A stretch of DNA of 58,456 nucleotides from Nostoc sp. UCD121 (GCF_014222285.1 NZ_JACKZS010000023.1:1-58456); one strand, 5' to 3'; counted from the first letter of the stretch, positions 35,068 through 45,036 are shown. The notes: generated by a model from the sequence alone, not told the origin. Numbers and translations: made by a program.

Positions 35068-36891
35068 TCATTCCATCAAAATCAAGCGCAGAGGATCTAA
35101 ACGCACATACCAAGGAAACGGTTGATCTTTCATCGTCACCCATTTTTCTTTGAAGACTTCAGCTTGCAGATGGTAATCTTGAGAATTCTTGCCAGCAGAA
35201 TGTAGTTTGAGAAATAATGTCATTCGATGGGGCGTTTCACTTGTTCGCACTATCCAACAGGGAAAGGTATTCTCCTGTGATGAGTCATTGGTAAAAATGA
35301 ACTGATGGGCACGAATACCGATGTGGGATAATTCGCTCGTGACTGGTTCAATGAGTTGAAGAGTACAACCCCAATCAATTGCTTCCACCTGTTGTGATGA
35401 TTGGAAAATAGCGCGGGAGAAGTTTTTACATCCAGTAAGTTGAGCGACACTAACGGTAGCAGGATGCTGGAAAATATCGTATTTGCTGCCATGATGAACG
35501 GCTCTACCATGCTCCAATACCAATAGATTCGGACAAATCCGATAAGCTTCTTCCATATTATGGGTGACAAATAGAGTCACACCTTGGTAGTCTGCTAGAG
35601 TTTCAGTCATTTGCTGCTCTAATTGACTACGCAGATGGGTGTCAAGCGCCGAGAACGGCTCATCTAAAAGTAATGCTTCCGGTTGACTTGCTAATGCTCT
35701 TGCTAAGGCTACCCGTTGTTGTTGGCCTCCAGAAAGTTGGTGTGGATAGCGATCGCCTAATCCTTGCAACTGCATTGCTATAAGTTGCTCCTCTACCTGT
35801 ACTCTAATACTTCCAGCAGATAGTTTTTTAGGCAAGCCGAAAGCAATATTTTGCGCCACACTCAAATGCGGAAATAGAGCATAATTCTGCACCAAAAAAC
35901 CAATGCGGCGATCGCGGCTGGGTAAATTAATTCCTTGTTCTGAGTCAAACAAGACTCTGCCATTTAAAACTATGCGTCCACTAGAGGGCGTTTCTATCCC
36001 CGCAAGGCAGCGCAAAATCATACTTTTACCTGCACCAGAACCCCCCAATAATCCCAAGGGTTGCTCATCAGTAGTAAAAGCAACTTTTAAATCAAAGCTA
36101 GGAAGTATTTTTTCAATATTGACTAACAATCCACCAGATTCAAAGCTAGATTGCGGGCTATAAAAAATTTCTCCCCCTGCTCCCGTTCGGCTACGCTCAC
36201 GGCAAGCCTGCCCCCCGCTCCCTGCCTCCTTCTTTTCCCTCAATTCTTGCCAGAAGTTGACTGCAATTATTCCAGATAGAGAAATCACCATAATTGCGAT
36301 CGCCCAAAACCACGCCTCATTCATTGCTCCCGCTTCCACAGCAAAATAAATTGCCATTGGGATTGTCTGCGTTTGTCCGGGAATATTACCAGCTAGCATC
36401 AATGTTGCGCCGAATTCTCCCAAAGCACGCGCAAAAGCGAGCATTGTGGCGGCGACAATGCCAGGTAGTGCTAAGGGTAAACTGATGCGCCAAAAGATTG
36501 TAGTTTCGGTTGCACCAAGGGTTCTAGCTACTCGCAGTAAATTGCCATCTATTTGTTCAAAGGCTCCCAGTGCAGTTTTATACATTAATGGGAAAGAAAC
36601 TACCGTAGCTGCGATCGCGGCCCCATACCAAGTAAAAACGATGCTGAAATCAAAAGTCTGCATGAGTTTCCCTACAGGGCCATTTTTGCCAAAAAATAGC
36701 AGCAGCAAAAAACCGACAACTGTAGGCGGTAAAATCAGTGGCGCAATAAAGATACCTTCAATCAACGATTTACCTTTGCCGCGATATCCCAGCATCCAGT
36801 AGGCAGCAGCAATACCTAAAAAGAAGGTGATAAATGTGGCAAGTAATGAAGTTTTGAGTGATATCCAAAGAGGCGATAAATCCAATGGCAT
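35068..36891 (-). CDS. modBC: Fused molybdate ABC transporter permease-ATPase (ModBC)
   Basis: A 607-residue fusion. Residues about 1-215 form the ModB permease with five helices and the EAA-type loop ARTLGATETTIFWRISLPLALPG; residues about 245-450 form the ModC ATPase with GGSGAGKS (Walker A), LSGGQQQRVALARAL (signature) and LLLDEPFSALD (Walker B). A TOBE-like molybdate-binding tail completes it. Such fusions are known in cyanobacteria. It imports molybdate for nitrate reductase or nitrogenase and needs ModA, which is not encoded here. The linker (about 217-240, KKEAGSGGQACRERSRTGAG) is encoded by interspersed repeat DNA. Confidence 0.93.
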   Translation of the reverse strand: MPLDLSPLWISLKTSLLATFITFFLGIAAAYWMLGYRGKGKSLIEGIFIAPLILPPTVVGFLLLLFFGKNGPVGKLMQTFDFSIVFTWYGAAIAATVVSFPLMYKTALGAFEQIDGNLLRVARTLGATETTIFWRISLPLALPGIVAATMLAFARALGEFGATLMLAGNIPGQTQTIPMAIYFAVEAGAMNEAWFWAIAIMVISLSGIIAVNFWQELREKKEAGSGGQACRERSRTGAGGEIFYSPQSSFESGGLLVNIEKILPSFDLKVAFTTDEQPLGLLGGSGAGKSMILRCLAGIETPSSGRIVLNGRVLFDSEQGINLPSRDRRIGFLVQNYALFPHLSVAQNIAFGLPKKLSAGSIRVQVEEQLIAMQLQGLGDRYPHQLSGGQQQRVALARALASQPEALLLDEPFSALDTHLRSQLEQQMTETLADYQGVTLFVTHNMEEAYRICPNLLVLEHGRAVHHGSKYDIFQHPATVSVAQLTGCKNFSRAIFQSSQQVEAIDWGCTLQLIEPVTSELSHIGIRAHQFIFTNDSSQENTFPCWIVRTSETPHRMTLFLKLHSAGKNSQDYHLQAEVFKEKWVTMKDQPFPWYVRLDPLRLILME

Positions 36892-36929
36892 AGTTGCGTA
36901 GGGAAAAAATTAGCTCAACTAATCCCTAA

Positions 36930-36961
36930 TTTACCAACTTTAATCTTGAAAAGTTGGTAAA
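36930..36961. promoter_or_regulatory. Inverted repeat upstream of modBC
   Basis: TTTACCAACTTT (36930-36941) and AAAGTTGGTAAA (36950-36961) form a perfect 12-bp inverted repeat with an 8-nt loop, about 40 bp before the modBC start. It could be an operator or a hairpin in the leader transcript. It does not look like one of the interspersed repeats of the window. Confidence 0.45.
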
Positions 36962-37174
36962 ACTTCGTAAATTAGATTACAAACAATGAAGAAAATCCGA
37001 AAAACAAAATATTCATCTTGGAGAAACAGTTATGTTTTGACTAACCCAGCTAGCAGACGTATTTTTTGTTATGGAATCTAGAGCAAAGACAAAAACTCTG
37101 CTCTGAACAACCTAGACGTAAAAAGTATGATACTTGCGTAAGTCTTAAGAATAAATACCAAAAGGAGATTATTT

Positions 37175-38275
37175 ATGTCTATCTACGGCACTTCTGGCAA
37201 TGACACTCTAATCGGTACTGAATTAGCTGATATCTCCATTTTTGGTTATGCAGGCAACGATAATATTAATGGCAAAGGCGGAGACGACATCATCGATGCT
37301 GGAGAGGGAAATGATTTGGTTTCCGGCGGCAATGGTAAGGACACTATCCTGGGTCGCGGAGGCAAAGATACTCTCTACGGAGACGATGGCAATGATGTTA
37401 TTTTTGGTGAAGCAGGCGATGACTTTATATGGGGTGGAGCAGGCACTGATATTTTACTTGGCGGAACAGGCAATGATACTTACCTGATTTCTGCACAAAC
37501 AGGTGATACGGCTGACACTATTACTGAATATACTAACGAGGGAACTGATACCGTTCTATCCTATTCTAGCTACACTCTAGGGGCAAACCTGGAGAATTTA
37601 ACATTGTTGTATGCCAATACTGCTTCCTCTGGCACCGGCAACAGCCTCAACAATAAGATTATAGGAAATGATTACTCAAACGTTCTGAGTGGTTTGGGAG
37701 GAAACGATAACCTTGAGGGCAAAGGCGGCAACGATTATATCTTCGGTGGTGATGGTGATGACAACCTACTTGGTGGGGCTGGTAATGATTTCCTCTATGG
37801 CGGAAAAGGTAATGACGCACTCTTCGGCGACGAAATCACCAATGGTAGCGGTACTCCTGGAGGTAATGACTACTTGAGCGGTGAAGATGGTAACGATCTG
37901 CTCTACGGAGGAGGTGGCAATGACACACTCATTGGTGGTACAGGCAATGATTTCCTCAATGGCTATGGCGGTAATAGCGGCGAAATCGACAGGTATACTG
38001 GCGGTACTGGGGCGGATACATTCAGCCTTGGTTTTAATGGATCTTTTAGCACCAACATTGATTATTTGGGCAGTGGATATGCCTTAATCACAGACTTCCA
38101 GCGATCGGAAGGTGACAAGATTAGGATTGGTGGTAGTATCAATAACTACAGTCTTACAAAAACCAACTTCAGTGGTGCGGCAGCTTTAGATACCCTCATC
38201 TACAGAAATGGTGATTTAATTGCTGTTGTGCAAGATACTATAAATGTATCTACCGCTTTAGACTTTATTGCCTAA
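37175..38275 (+). CDS. RTX calcium-binding repeat protein
   Basis: A 366-residue acidic protein built mostly of RTX nonapeptides (GGxGxDxUx) in two blocks, about 5-95 and 165-265, for example GGAGNDFLYGGKGNDALFG. The blocks are separated by a serralysin-like spacer (about 95-160). These repeats form a Ca2+-filled beta-roll. There is no N-terminal signal peptide; such proteins usually leave by type I secretion through a C-terminal signal, and the last 60 residues lack repeats as expected. Ribosome site AAAGGAG lies about eight bases before the ATG. No protease or lipase domain is visible, so a structural or surface role is likely. Confidence 0.92.
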   Translation: MSIYGTSGNDTLIGTELADISIFGYAGNDNINGKGGDDIIDAGEGNDLVSGGNGKDTILGRGGKDTLYGDDGNDVIFGEAGDDFIWGGAGTDILLGGTGNDTYLISAQTGDTADTITEYTNEGTDTVLSYSSYTLGANLENLTLLYANTASSGTGNSLNNKIIGNDYSNVLSGLGGNDNLEGKGGNDYIFGGDGDDNLLGGAGNDFLYGGKGNDALFGDEITNGSGTPGGNDYLSGEDGNDLLYGGGGNDTLIGGTGNDFLNGYGGNSGEIDRYTGGTGADTFSLGFNGSFSTNIDYLGSGYALITDFQRSEGDKIRIGGSINNYSLTKTNFSGAAALDTLIYRNGDLIAVVQDTINVSTALDFIA

Positions 38276-38281
38276 GTGAAT

Positions 38282-38447
38282 CTGACTTTTCACGTCATGT
38301 GCGCCAAATCTAACCCCCTAACGCCCTTCCCTAGTAAGGAAAGGAGAAAATCCAAAGCTTGTCTACTACAAGAATAGAGGTTTAAAGAGAAGCTTTCTAG
38401 ATGGTGTGAAAAGTCAGATCCCCAACTTCTGGTAATAAGTCGGGGAT
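38282..38447. repeat. Inverted repeat pair and hairpin after the RTX gene
   Basis: CTGACTTTTCAC (38282-38293) and GTGAAAAGTCAG (38406-38417) form a perfect 12-bp inverted repeat. Immediately after it, ATCCCC-A-ACTT (38418-38427) pairs with AAGT-C-GGGGAT (38437-38447). The combination is a known style of Nostoc intergenic element and could end RTX transcription. Confidence 0.65.
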
Positions 38448-38534
38448 ATTAGCGATCGCTAATTTTCACAAATCAGATAAGATTCCATTAGGGCTACTGA
38501 CTACAAACTTTCACTCAATAAAAGAGTTTCTGAA

Positions 38535-39437
38535 TTAATCCAGTTTCGTGCTGTAGGCACTAAAACCATAAGCCAAGGTTTCTTTTAAAGCATCTGAGGG
38601 TTTAAGACTTCTGTTAATAGCATTAGCAAAAGGTACTGGAATTCCCTTAATAGTTTCCGGCAAAATTGCATATTCTGCCGTTGGTTCCACAATGTATTCT
38701 GGACACTTAGTTTGGATGCCAGCAGTCATTAACATTTCATTTATTTCAGCAGCAGAATATTGCTTGAGATAAACTGGATTTCTGACAAATGGGTTTAGCC
38801 TTCTGATAAAATTGTGGATAATATGAGAAGGACAAGCTTTGTTGTGGAAGGAATGATTAAAAACAAAAATTCCGCCAGGTTTTAGTACGCGAGATATGTC
38901 AGCTAACAAGCTTCTTAATTGTGCATCTGGTATGTGCATAAAGACACAGTTAGAAATTACTAAATCTATAGAATTATCTTCTAAAGGCAAAATTTCAGCA
39001 GAAGTGCAAATCAAGTTAAATTCAGCTTCCGGGAAAAAATTATATTCTTGTTTAACCTTGATTAACCGCCGCAATAAAGGTTCAGAAATATCAATACCAT
39101 AATATTTTTCGCATCTCAGATTTTTCGCTTTCGAGAGATGTAAAGGTGCGCGGCCATAACCAGAGCCAATCTCTAGAATAGAACCAACAGATTTATTCAA
39201 AGGAAATTTATTCCAAGTACCTCCAGGCGTACCAGTTAGCAAAGTGTAATCTTGTTTTATGGGAGACGTATCTGCAAGTTTTTCAATTTTTTGGGAACCA
39301 TAATATGTTTTACCAATTGCGTCCCATGTTTTTTTATGTTGAGTATTATTTAATTGTTCATAATCGCTAGGAAAATAAATACCATCTCGTAATTCAAAGT
39401 CATTTAAACTGAATTTTGTATTTGCTAATTGAGTCAT
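38535..39437 (-). CDS. SAM-dependent methyltransferase, class I
   Basis: A 300-residue soluble protein with a standard class I core: motif I ILEIGSGYGRAPLHLS, acidic motif II YYGIDISEPLLRRL, LVISNCVFMHIPDA and LKPGGIFVFNHSFH. An N-terminal 75-residue helical part precedes the core and a C-terminal part follows it. The closest recognisable class is Methyltransf_11/25, acting on a small molecule or sugar. It is divergent from the flavoprotein gene. The substrate is unknown. Confidence 0.85.
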   Translation of the reverse strand: MTQLANTKFSLNDFELRDGIYFPSDYEQLNNTQHKKTWDAIGKTYYGSQKIEKLADTSPIKQDYTLLTGTPGGTWNKFPLNKSVGSILEIGSGYGRAPLHLSKAKNLRCEKYYGIDISEPLLRRLIKVKQEYNFFPEAEFNLICTSAEILPLEDNSIDLVISNCVFMHIPDAQLRSLLADISRVLKPGGIFVFNHSFHNKACPSHIIHNFIRRLNPFVRNPVYLKQYSAAEINEMLMTAGIQTKCPEYIVEPTAEYAILPETIKGIPVPFANAINRSLKPSDALKETLAYGFSAYSTKLD

Positions 39438-39618
39438 TAGGATTATTCCTCATGAATAGTCAAGTCTGTTTTCTGTTATACTCTTAACTCAGCATTAACC
39501 GCAAGGCATTTTTACTGAACTGCATCCCAAAGAAAACCCCTATAGTAACAACCTGTCATCCGATCAGAACACAAGTTCGTATACATTAGTTGATGGACAG
39601 CAACAATCGGAGGCTGGG

Positions 39619-41130
39619 ATGGTAGAAGGATCGCAACAAAAACGAGTGGTAGTTGTAGGCGCTGGTTGGGCTGGTTTAGGAGCAACCTACCATTTAGCTA
39701 AACAAGGCTATGATGTTACCCTTCTAGAAGCAGGCCCTTATCCGGGTGGATTGGTAGCAGGCTGGCAAACAGCTGCCGGAAAATCTGTTGAAGCTGGCAT
39801 TCATGGCTTTTGGTATCCTTATAAAAATATTTTTTCCCTCATCAATCAATTAGAAATTAATCCTTTTACTACTTGGACTCGTTCTTCGCAATATTCGCCA
39901 GCAGGCTTGGAAGTTGAATCACCGATTTTTCAAGACTTACCACGACTCCCATCCCCACTAGGAACTTTTCTATATACTCAGTTTAAACGATTGCCACTAA
40001 TTGACCGTCTGAGCGCCCTGCCTTTACTGTATGCTGTTGTTGATTTTGACAATTCTGATGATGCTTGGCGGCGCTATGACTTTGTAACTGCTAGAGAATT
40101 GTTCAAAAACTTTAATGTTTCTGCACGACTTTACCGCGAGGCTTTTGAACCAATGTTATTAGTCGGCTTGTTTGCCCCTGGTGAACAATGTTCGGCCGCA
40201 GCAACTTTAGGAATGCTTTACTTTTTTATTCTGGCTCATCAACCTGATTTTGATGTAGTTTGGTGTCGGGGAACTGTTGGAGAAAAGATATTTCGTCCTT
40301 GGGTAGAACAGATTGAAAAAGCTGGTGCGCGAGTGCTACCCAAGCGCCGAGTTACAGACTTAATTGTTGATAGCAATCATCGGGCGAAGGGTGTGGTTTG
40401 CGGTGATGAAGTAATTGAAGCAGATGCCGTGATTTTTGCAGTTGGGATCACGGGGATGAAGAAAATTGTCTCAACTAGCCTTAGTTTACAAAGTCATGAA
40501 GAATTCCGTAATTTGAGCAATTTAGGAGGGATTGATGTTTTAGCAACGCGGCTATGGTTTGACCGCAAAATTGATATTCCCCGTCCCTCTAATGCTTGTT
40601 TTGGATTCGACGCAAGTACAGGTTGGACGTTTTTTGATTTGAATGCCTTACATGATGAATATCGGGATCAGCCAGGAACGGTAATTGAAGCTGACTTTTA
40701 TCACGCAAATCAGTTTCTCGGTTTGAGTGATGAGGAGATTTTAGCAATAGTTCAGGGTTATTTAGCAACTTGTGTACCGGCCTTTCGGGAGGCAAAGATC
40801 GTTGATAGTAGTGTAATTCGGCTATCTCAGGCGGTGACTCACTTTGCACCTGGTAGCTATCGTTATATGTTGCCTGCGAAGACAAGTTTTGAGAATGTGT
40901 TTATGAGCGGGGATTGGATTGTGAACCGTCATGGTTCTTGGTCACAAGAAAAGGCTTATGTTACTGGTTTGGAGGCGGCGAATTTGGTGGTGTCTTATTT
41001 GGGAGAAGGTCAGCCAGCCGAGATTTTAGCTGTAGAAGAGGATGAAGCACATATCCAAGTGGCGCGATCGCTCAACCAAACTCTACGTGACTTCGGTAAA
41101 TCTATCCTACCTGACTTTTGGTTGCCGTAA
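39619..41130 (+). CDS. FAD-dependent carotene desaturase-like oxidoreductase
   Basis: A 503-residue flavoprotein. It has the N-terminal dinucleotide-binding motif VVVVGAGWAGLGATYHLAKQ with the acidic residue in VTLLEAGPYPGG, an FAD-contact segment SVEAGIHGFWYPY, and the C-terminal NVFMSGDWIVNRHGSWSQEKA typical of the phytoene/zeta-carotene desaturase superfamily. It is cytoplasmic or loosely membrane-bound. It is not CrtP or CrtQ as I know them, so the exact substrate (a carotenoid, squalene or another isoprenoid) is open. Codon use is like its neighbours. It is followed about 100 nt later by a small DUF6464 gene on the same strand. Confidence 0.85.
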   Translation: MVEGSQQKRVVVVGAGWAGLGATYHLAKQGYDVTLLEAGPYPGGLVAGWQTAAGKSVEAGIHGFWYPYKNIFSLINQLEINPFTTWTRSSQYSPAGLEVESPIFQDLPRLPSPLGTFLYTQFKRLPLIDRLSALPLLYAVVDFDNSDDAWRRYDFVTARELFKNFNVSARLYREAFEPMLLVGLFAPGEQCSAAATLGMLYFFILAHQPDFDVVWCRGTVGEKIFRPWVEQIEKAGARVLPKRRVTDLIVDSNHRAKGVVCGDEVIEADAVIFAVGITGMKKIVSTSLSLQSHEEFRNLSNLGGIDVLATRLWFDRKIDIPRPSNACFGFDASTGWTFFDLNALHDEYRDQPGTVIEADFYHANQFLGLSDEEILAIVQGYLATCVPAFREAKIVDSSVIRLSQAVTHFAPGSYRYMLPAKTSFENVFMSGDWIVNRHGSWSQEKAYVTGLEAANLVVSYLGEGQPAEILAVEEDEAHIQVARSLNQTLRDFGKSILPDFWLP

Positions 41131-41236
41131 TCTTTAGGGGCACGAAGAGTTAGTCATTAATTGTAATCTAAATTCGGTAAGCTAAAGAAAGCTATGCTAT
41201 ACCATTCTTCTAATGTAAACCAAATCACATAAGCTT

Positions 41237-41602
41237 ATGGAGCCAGACTCTTTACAAACCGAGGTGATTCTGACGCACCCGCGTGAGTCACTCGGTAAAG
41301 TGCAACTTGATTGGACACCCCAACCCGGAAACTATCTCGATTTTGAAGGTAAAACTTATGCGGTTTTAGAACGCCGCCATAAATACCAACTCAAAGCTGG
41401 ACGCTACCGCTTACATAATATTGCTATTTACGTGCAGTCGGCTAAACGACCATCTGAAAAAAGTTTGGTAGGTGGACGCTGGGTAGTTGGCGATGCCACC
41501 TGTTCTTACAATGCTCATTCAGAACTCATTCGCTGTGCAGTCAACCCAGAGGGCCCTTGCGAGTCTTGCCGCTTTTATGAAAAGTTAGAAGTTAAGAGCT
41601 AG
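41237..41602 (+). CDS. Small DUF6464-type cyanobacterial protein
   Basis: A 121-residue soluble protein conserved in cyanobacteria (DUF6464, from memory). It has a beta-rich middle (LDFEGKTYAVLERRHKYQL and GRYRLHNIAIYVQ) and a C-terminal Cys cluster: Cys in DATCSYNAHSELIRCAVNPEGPCESC (given here by its Cys positions, about 93-114) suggests a metal or redox site. Downstream of the flavoprotein on the same strand and possibly co-transcribed. No function is known to me. Confidence 0.8.
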   Translation: MEPDSLQTEVILTHPRESLGKVQLDWTPQPGNYLDFEGKTYAVLERRHKYQLKAGRYRLHNIAIYVQSAKRPSEKSLVGGRWVVGDATCSYNAHSELIRCAVNPEGPCESCRFYEKLEVKS

Positions 41603-41651
41603 GAGAGACACGATTAATCGCGTCTGTACAGGAGTTAAGAGTTATTTTCCC

Positions 41652-42653
41652 TCAACTACCCGCACCAAAAACTTCTCCCACAGTTAAGCGGGTACCATTA
41701 ACAAAATCCCATCCCGACTGGGGGCGTTTCCCAGCTAGCTGAACCTCTCGCAACAGCAACAAACCTTCCCCAGTTTGGACGATCGCTCCAATGCCTTTAG
41801 TAATGTTCACTACAACTCCCGGTTTGTCTGATACATTTGACAAATCAGGCAATTTAGGAATTAATTCTTGTAATCCTGGTGGGATGCGATCGCCTACAAA
41901 ACTAAGAGGAGCCGAAGCGGTAATTTTCAACAAGTTGTTACGAAAGGTAGCCGTGCAGTTGGGGTAAAAGCCTCTAATTTGATTGTGTAATTGGATTGCG
42001 CTTTTTGACCAATCCAAACCATAATCTTCTTTTTGAATCAGAGGTGCATAAGTAGCTGCTAAATTATCTTGGGGAATTGGTTGAATTTCCTGGCGTTCCA
42101 ACTTCAACAGAGTTTCCACCAACAAATCCCCACCGATCGCAGCTAGTCTTTCGGCTAAGTCTTGAGTATTATCCAGTAATCCGATGGGTGTAGTGGCTAT
42201 TTCTAGCATTGGCCCGGTATCCATCCCCACATCCATTAACATGGTTGTGATCCCCGTTTCCTTCTCACCATTATACAAACACCACTGAATCGGCGCTGCA
42301 CCCCGATATTTAGGTAAAATCGATCCATGCACATTAATACAGCCTAACTTTGGCATCTTTAAGATTTTTGACGATAAAATCTGTCCATAAGCGACAACAA
42401 CAAATACATCTGCGTCTAATTCTTTGAGCTTGGCTAAAGTCTTAGTATCTTTTTTTACTTTTTCTGGCTGCCATACTGGTAAGCCTCGGGCAGTGGCGAT
42501 CGCCTTTACAGGTGAAGGAGTAAGTTTATTTCCCCGTTCCCGGCGTTTATCTGGTTGAGTGACAACTGCCAACACGTCAAATTTTGAATGATTCAATAAC
42601 TTTTCCAACGTGGGTACAGCAAACTGTGGTGTACCAAAAAATACAATTTTCAT
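41652..42653 (-). CDS. fmt: Methionyl-tRNA formyltransferase
   Basis: A 333-residue cytoplasmic enzyme that formylates initiator Met-tRNA with 10-formyl-tetrahydrofolate. It starts [20 protein letters not shown], has the active-site segment [19 protein letters not shown] with the catalytic Asn and His, and then [17 protein letters not shown]. The C-terminal OB-like tRNA-binding domain spans about 215-330. The length is normal. It is convergent with the DUF6464 gene. Regulation is not evident. Confidence 0.96.
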   Translation of the reverse strand: MKIVFFGTPQFAVPTLEKLLNHSKFDVLAVVTQPDKRRERGNKLTPSPVKAIATARGLPVWQPEKVKKDTKTLAKLKELDADVFVVVAYGQILSSKILKMPKLGCINVHGSILPKYRGAAPIQWCLYNGEKETGITTMLMDVGMDTGPMLEIATTPIGLLDNTQDLAERLAAIGGDLLVETLLKLERQEIQPIPQDNLAATYAPLIQKEDYGLDWSKSAIQLHNQIRGFYPNCTATFRNNLLKITASAPLSFVGDRIPPGLQELIPKLPDLSNVSDKPGVVVNITKGIGAIVQTGEGLLLLREVQLAGKRPQSGWDFVNGTRLTVGEVFGAGS

Positions 42654-43512
42654 TAATAATTATTTGTTAATCGTAAGTCATTAGTTAATGGTAAATAATA
42701 TCGGCTGTTTGGTGGTACAATATTTTCGTATCGAGTGAAACCAAAAGGCTGTTTGATTAACTTAAATAGTTAACTTGACAAGTGTAACAGCTAGTATAGG
42801 CTGCATTGCCTTTAGGAAACCCTCATCGTTTAGTGGTGTCTCGTTACGAGCCGCTAGAGCATCTACCAAGTTAGTTTTGTTGTGTTCCCGAACGTTTACC
42901 CCAAATTGGCATTAAATACAGTTGGGTTTGTAAAAAACTATTGCGTCTAGCTCTTTTGTAGTTTAGATTGCAATTTCTAAATTTGGGTTGCTGACAGCAG
43001 TATTTTCTGAGTATGATTTATTATGCGTCTGCTTCCCCAGCTTTTCAAATAACACCTCACGTTTACCATTGTGAGGGTTTGCGCTGTTATATTTAGTGTG
43101 TAACCTGACTTGTTGATTGTGTACTAGCTAAAACTAGTACGATCCCCAATAATTTAAGTTATCTCATTTTTTGTTGCCAGCGTTATCGCCTCAACTATAA
43201 ATTGAATACCCCTTGACTAATATATCTTTTTGGTATTGTCGGGTATGTCAACAGCAGGATTATAGATCGTGTAGTAATTACTGAGTTATCAGCGTATTTA
43301 CTATACTCGCATACTTTTGCCAAAAAACATTCAGTACCTGAGTAAGAAAAGGTGTAGACAATGATACTTAATTTTTGTAAAACTCAGCAAACTTTGAAGG
43401 AAATATCTCGTCAAAGTTTTTAGTTTCTTGTTATACATATAATTACTGCCTGCCCCATTGCTGCATAGGTATTGCTTCTCACATAGCAACCGCCCCTCTA
43501 GAGAGTCTACAA
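42654..43512. other. Long gene-free region between divergent genes
   Basis: About 860 bases between fmt (-) and a secreted protein gene (+). I find no ORF, tRNA or known RNA here. A small hairpin GTACTAG...CTAGTAC lies at 43121-43140. The length is notable for one promoter region, and it is not obviously made of the interspersed repeats found elsewhere, so an undetected small RNA is possible. Confidence 0.5.
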
Positions 43513-44835
43513 ATGCTTAAACCCCTTTTGCTGTCAGGATGGTTCCGCGCGCAACCATTTCTCAATTACGTTGTCGTTGTGATACTGATCGCACCCTTGC
43601 TAGGGGCATCGGCTCACTCGTTCCCTGTAAAATCCGAAGTAGCTAAACTAACTTCGAAGACTGGAGATTCTGACTCTATATCAAAGGAAATAGCTGTAGT
43701 TGGGGAACCTGAGATAGCTGAAATATCGAAAACAGATCAAATCGGCTCTTTAACAGAAGAATTTGACTCTGTACCCACACAAAGTCCTGCTGTCCAGGAA
43801 CCGCAAGTATTACCATCAGATAAAATCGAGTCTTTTGCTCAAGCAGATAATTATGGGTTAAACAACGATTTAACTGTTCCTGATACTTTGGCAGCAGTTG
43901 AACTTGCACCATTAACAGATGTTCCTGTTAGTCAGCTTAATTTAGTACAAAAACTCAAAGCTGCTAATATCAAGTCTTTGAAAGGACAAGAAAAATCTCT
44001 CTCTAGAGAAAAGTCTTTTACTAAATCATTGACAGCAACTCAAATAGCACCAATTCTTAGAGAGTCACAACCAACTACAGCAACAGAAATACCTGTTTCT
44101 GAACCACGTGATGAGTCTCAAGCAGAACAAATAGATCCCATAGGTAGTCCTCATCCTATTCCTTGGAAATGGATTACGGCGACTCAAGAAGCAATTGGTT
44201 CCAACGGTGGTTCTGGAGTTCGTCACTACCGTAGCGTACCCGTGGTTTCTCCAGATGGTAAATATGCTGTTTATAGTCGGGTGCAACTAGAAGTAAAACC
44301 CGAAATGTACAACAGCCGTGTTACCAGCGTTCTGTTTGTCCAAGATATGCACACGAAGAAGTTGTGGGTAATGGCTTCAACTACTCCAGTTAGCGATCCT
44401 TTATTAAAAGTAAAAGCTCTAAAGGGTTCTTCGTCAGAAGAGGTTAATCCAAACGGTCAAATTGGGGTATTAGTTCCGGTTAGCTGGTCGGAAAAAGGCG
44501 ATCGCTTTTTAGCACGCAAGTTTGAAGGGATATTTAACACAGGCGATTCTACTGATAGTGCAGTGATTTGGGATCGGCAAAAAAATCACGCTAATATAGT
44601 TGCTCCTGCTAATGAGCAAGATGAGCATGAGAAAATTGCCGTCTTGTTAGGTTGGAGTAAAAAGCAACCGGATCATGTACTATTCCGTGCAGGTGAATTG
44701 GGTGATGAAAACTGGCCACTAATGCAAGTTGCTAATGATGGCAAGACTGTACCCACAACAGACGAAGATCAGCCGATTACTTTTGGTAAAAAGGTTACAG
44801 AGATTTGGGCAGGGCCACAAGTGGCTTACCGATAG
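43513..44835 (+). CDS. Secreted or anchored protein of unknown function
   Basis: A 440-residue protein. An N-terminal hydrophobic stretch (about 19-36, YVVVVILIAPLLGASAHS) is a signal peptide or membrane anchor. Residues 40-215 are low-complexity, rich in Ser, Glu, Thr and Pro, and look disordered. Residues about 220-440 form a beta-rich domain with VSPDGKYAVYSRVQLE, VLFVQDMHTKKLWVMAS and VPVSWSEKGDRFLARKF, reminiscent of TolB/beta-propeller blades. I do not recognise the family. A good terminator follows. Confidence 0.75.
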   Translation: MLKPLLLSGWFRAQPFLNYVVVVILIAPLLGASAHSFPVKSEVAKLTSKTGDSDSISKEIAVVGEPEIAEISKTDQIGSLTEEFDSVPTQSPAVQEPQVLPSDKIESFAQADNYGLNNDLTVPDTLAAVELAPLTDVPVSQLNLVQKLKAANIKSLKGQEKSLSREKSFTKSLTATQIAPILRESQPTTATEIPVSEPRDESQAEQIDPIGSPHPIPWKWITATQEAIGSNGGSGVRHYRSVPVVSPDGKYAVYSRVQLEVKPEMYNSRVTSVLFVQDMHTKKLWVMASTTPVSDPLLKVKALKGSSSEEVNPNGQIGVLVPVSWSEKGDRFLARKFEGIFNTGDSTDSAVIWDRQKNHANIVAPANEQDEHEKIAVLLGWSKKQPDHVLFRAGELGDENWPLMQVANDGKTVPTTDEDQPITFGKKVTEIWAGPQVAYR

Positions 44836-44855
44836 TTTATAGAATAATTTATCTA

Positions 44856-44895
44856 CTCCCGTTATCATCACCGATGGACAACGGGAGATTTTTTA
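44856..44895 (+). terminator. Rho-independent terminator
   Basis: CTCCCGTT (44856-44863) pairs with AACGGGAG (44880-44887), followed by ATTTTTTATT. It stands 20 bases after the stop codon of the secreted protein gene and is the clearest intrinsic terminator of the window. Confidence 0.85.
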
Positions 44896-44914
44896 TTGGT
44901 ACTTTCTATACTCA

Positions 44915-44966
44915 AAACTCCTATATTGACACCCACCCAAATATGTCAATGTCAATATAGGAGTTT
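44915..44966. repeat. Perfect 17-bp inverted repeat between convergent genes
   Basis: AAACTCCTATATTGACA (44915-44931) and its exact complement (44950-44966) are separated by 18 nt. It lies between the secreted protein gene and minE and probably serves as a second, opposite-strand terminator for the min operon. Confidence 0.7.
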
Positions 44967-45036
44967 ATTTAATCTAAAACTTGGGACAACTCGTTACAAT
45001 TGCAATAAAAATATTTAAGACTAAAACTATTAAAAC

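Noticed and set aside
37175..38275. RTX repeat region as a CRISPR or DNA tandem array
   Set aside because: Periodicity is 27 bp at codon level with GGxGxDxUx meaning; no conserved direct repeats with unique spacers.
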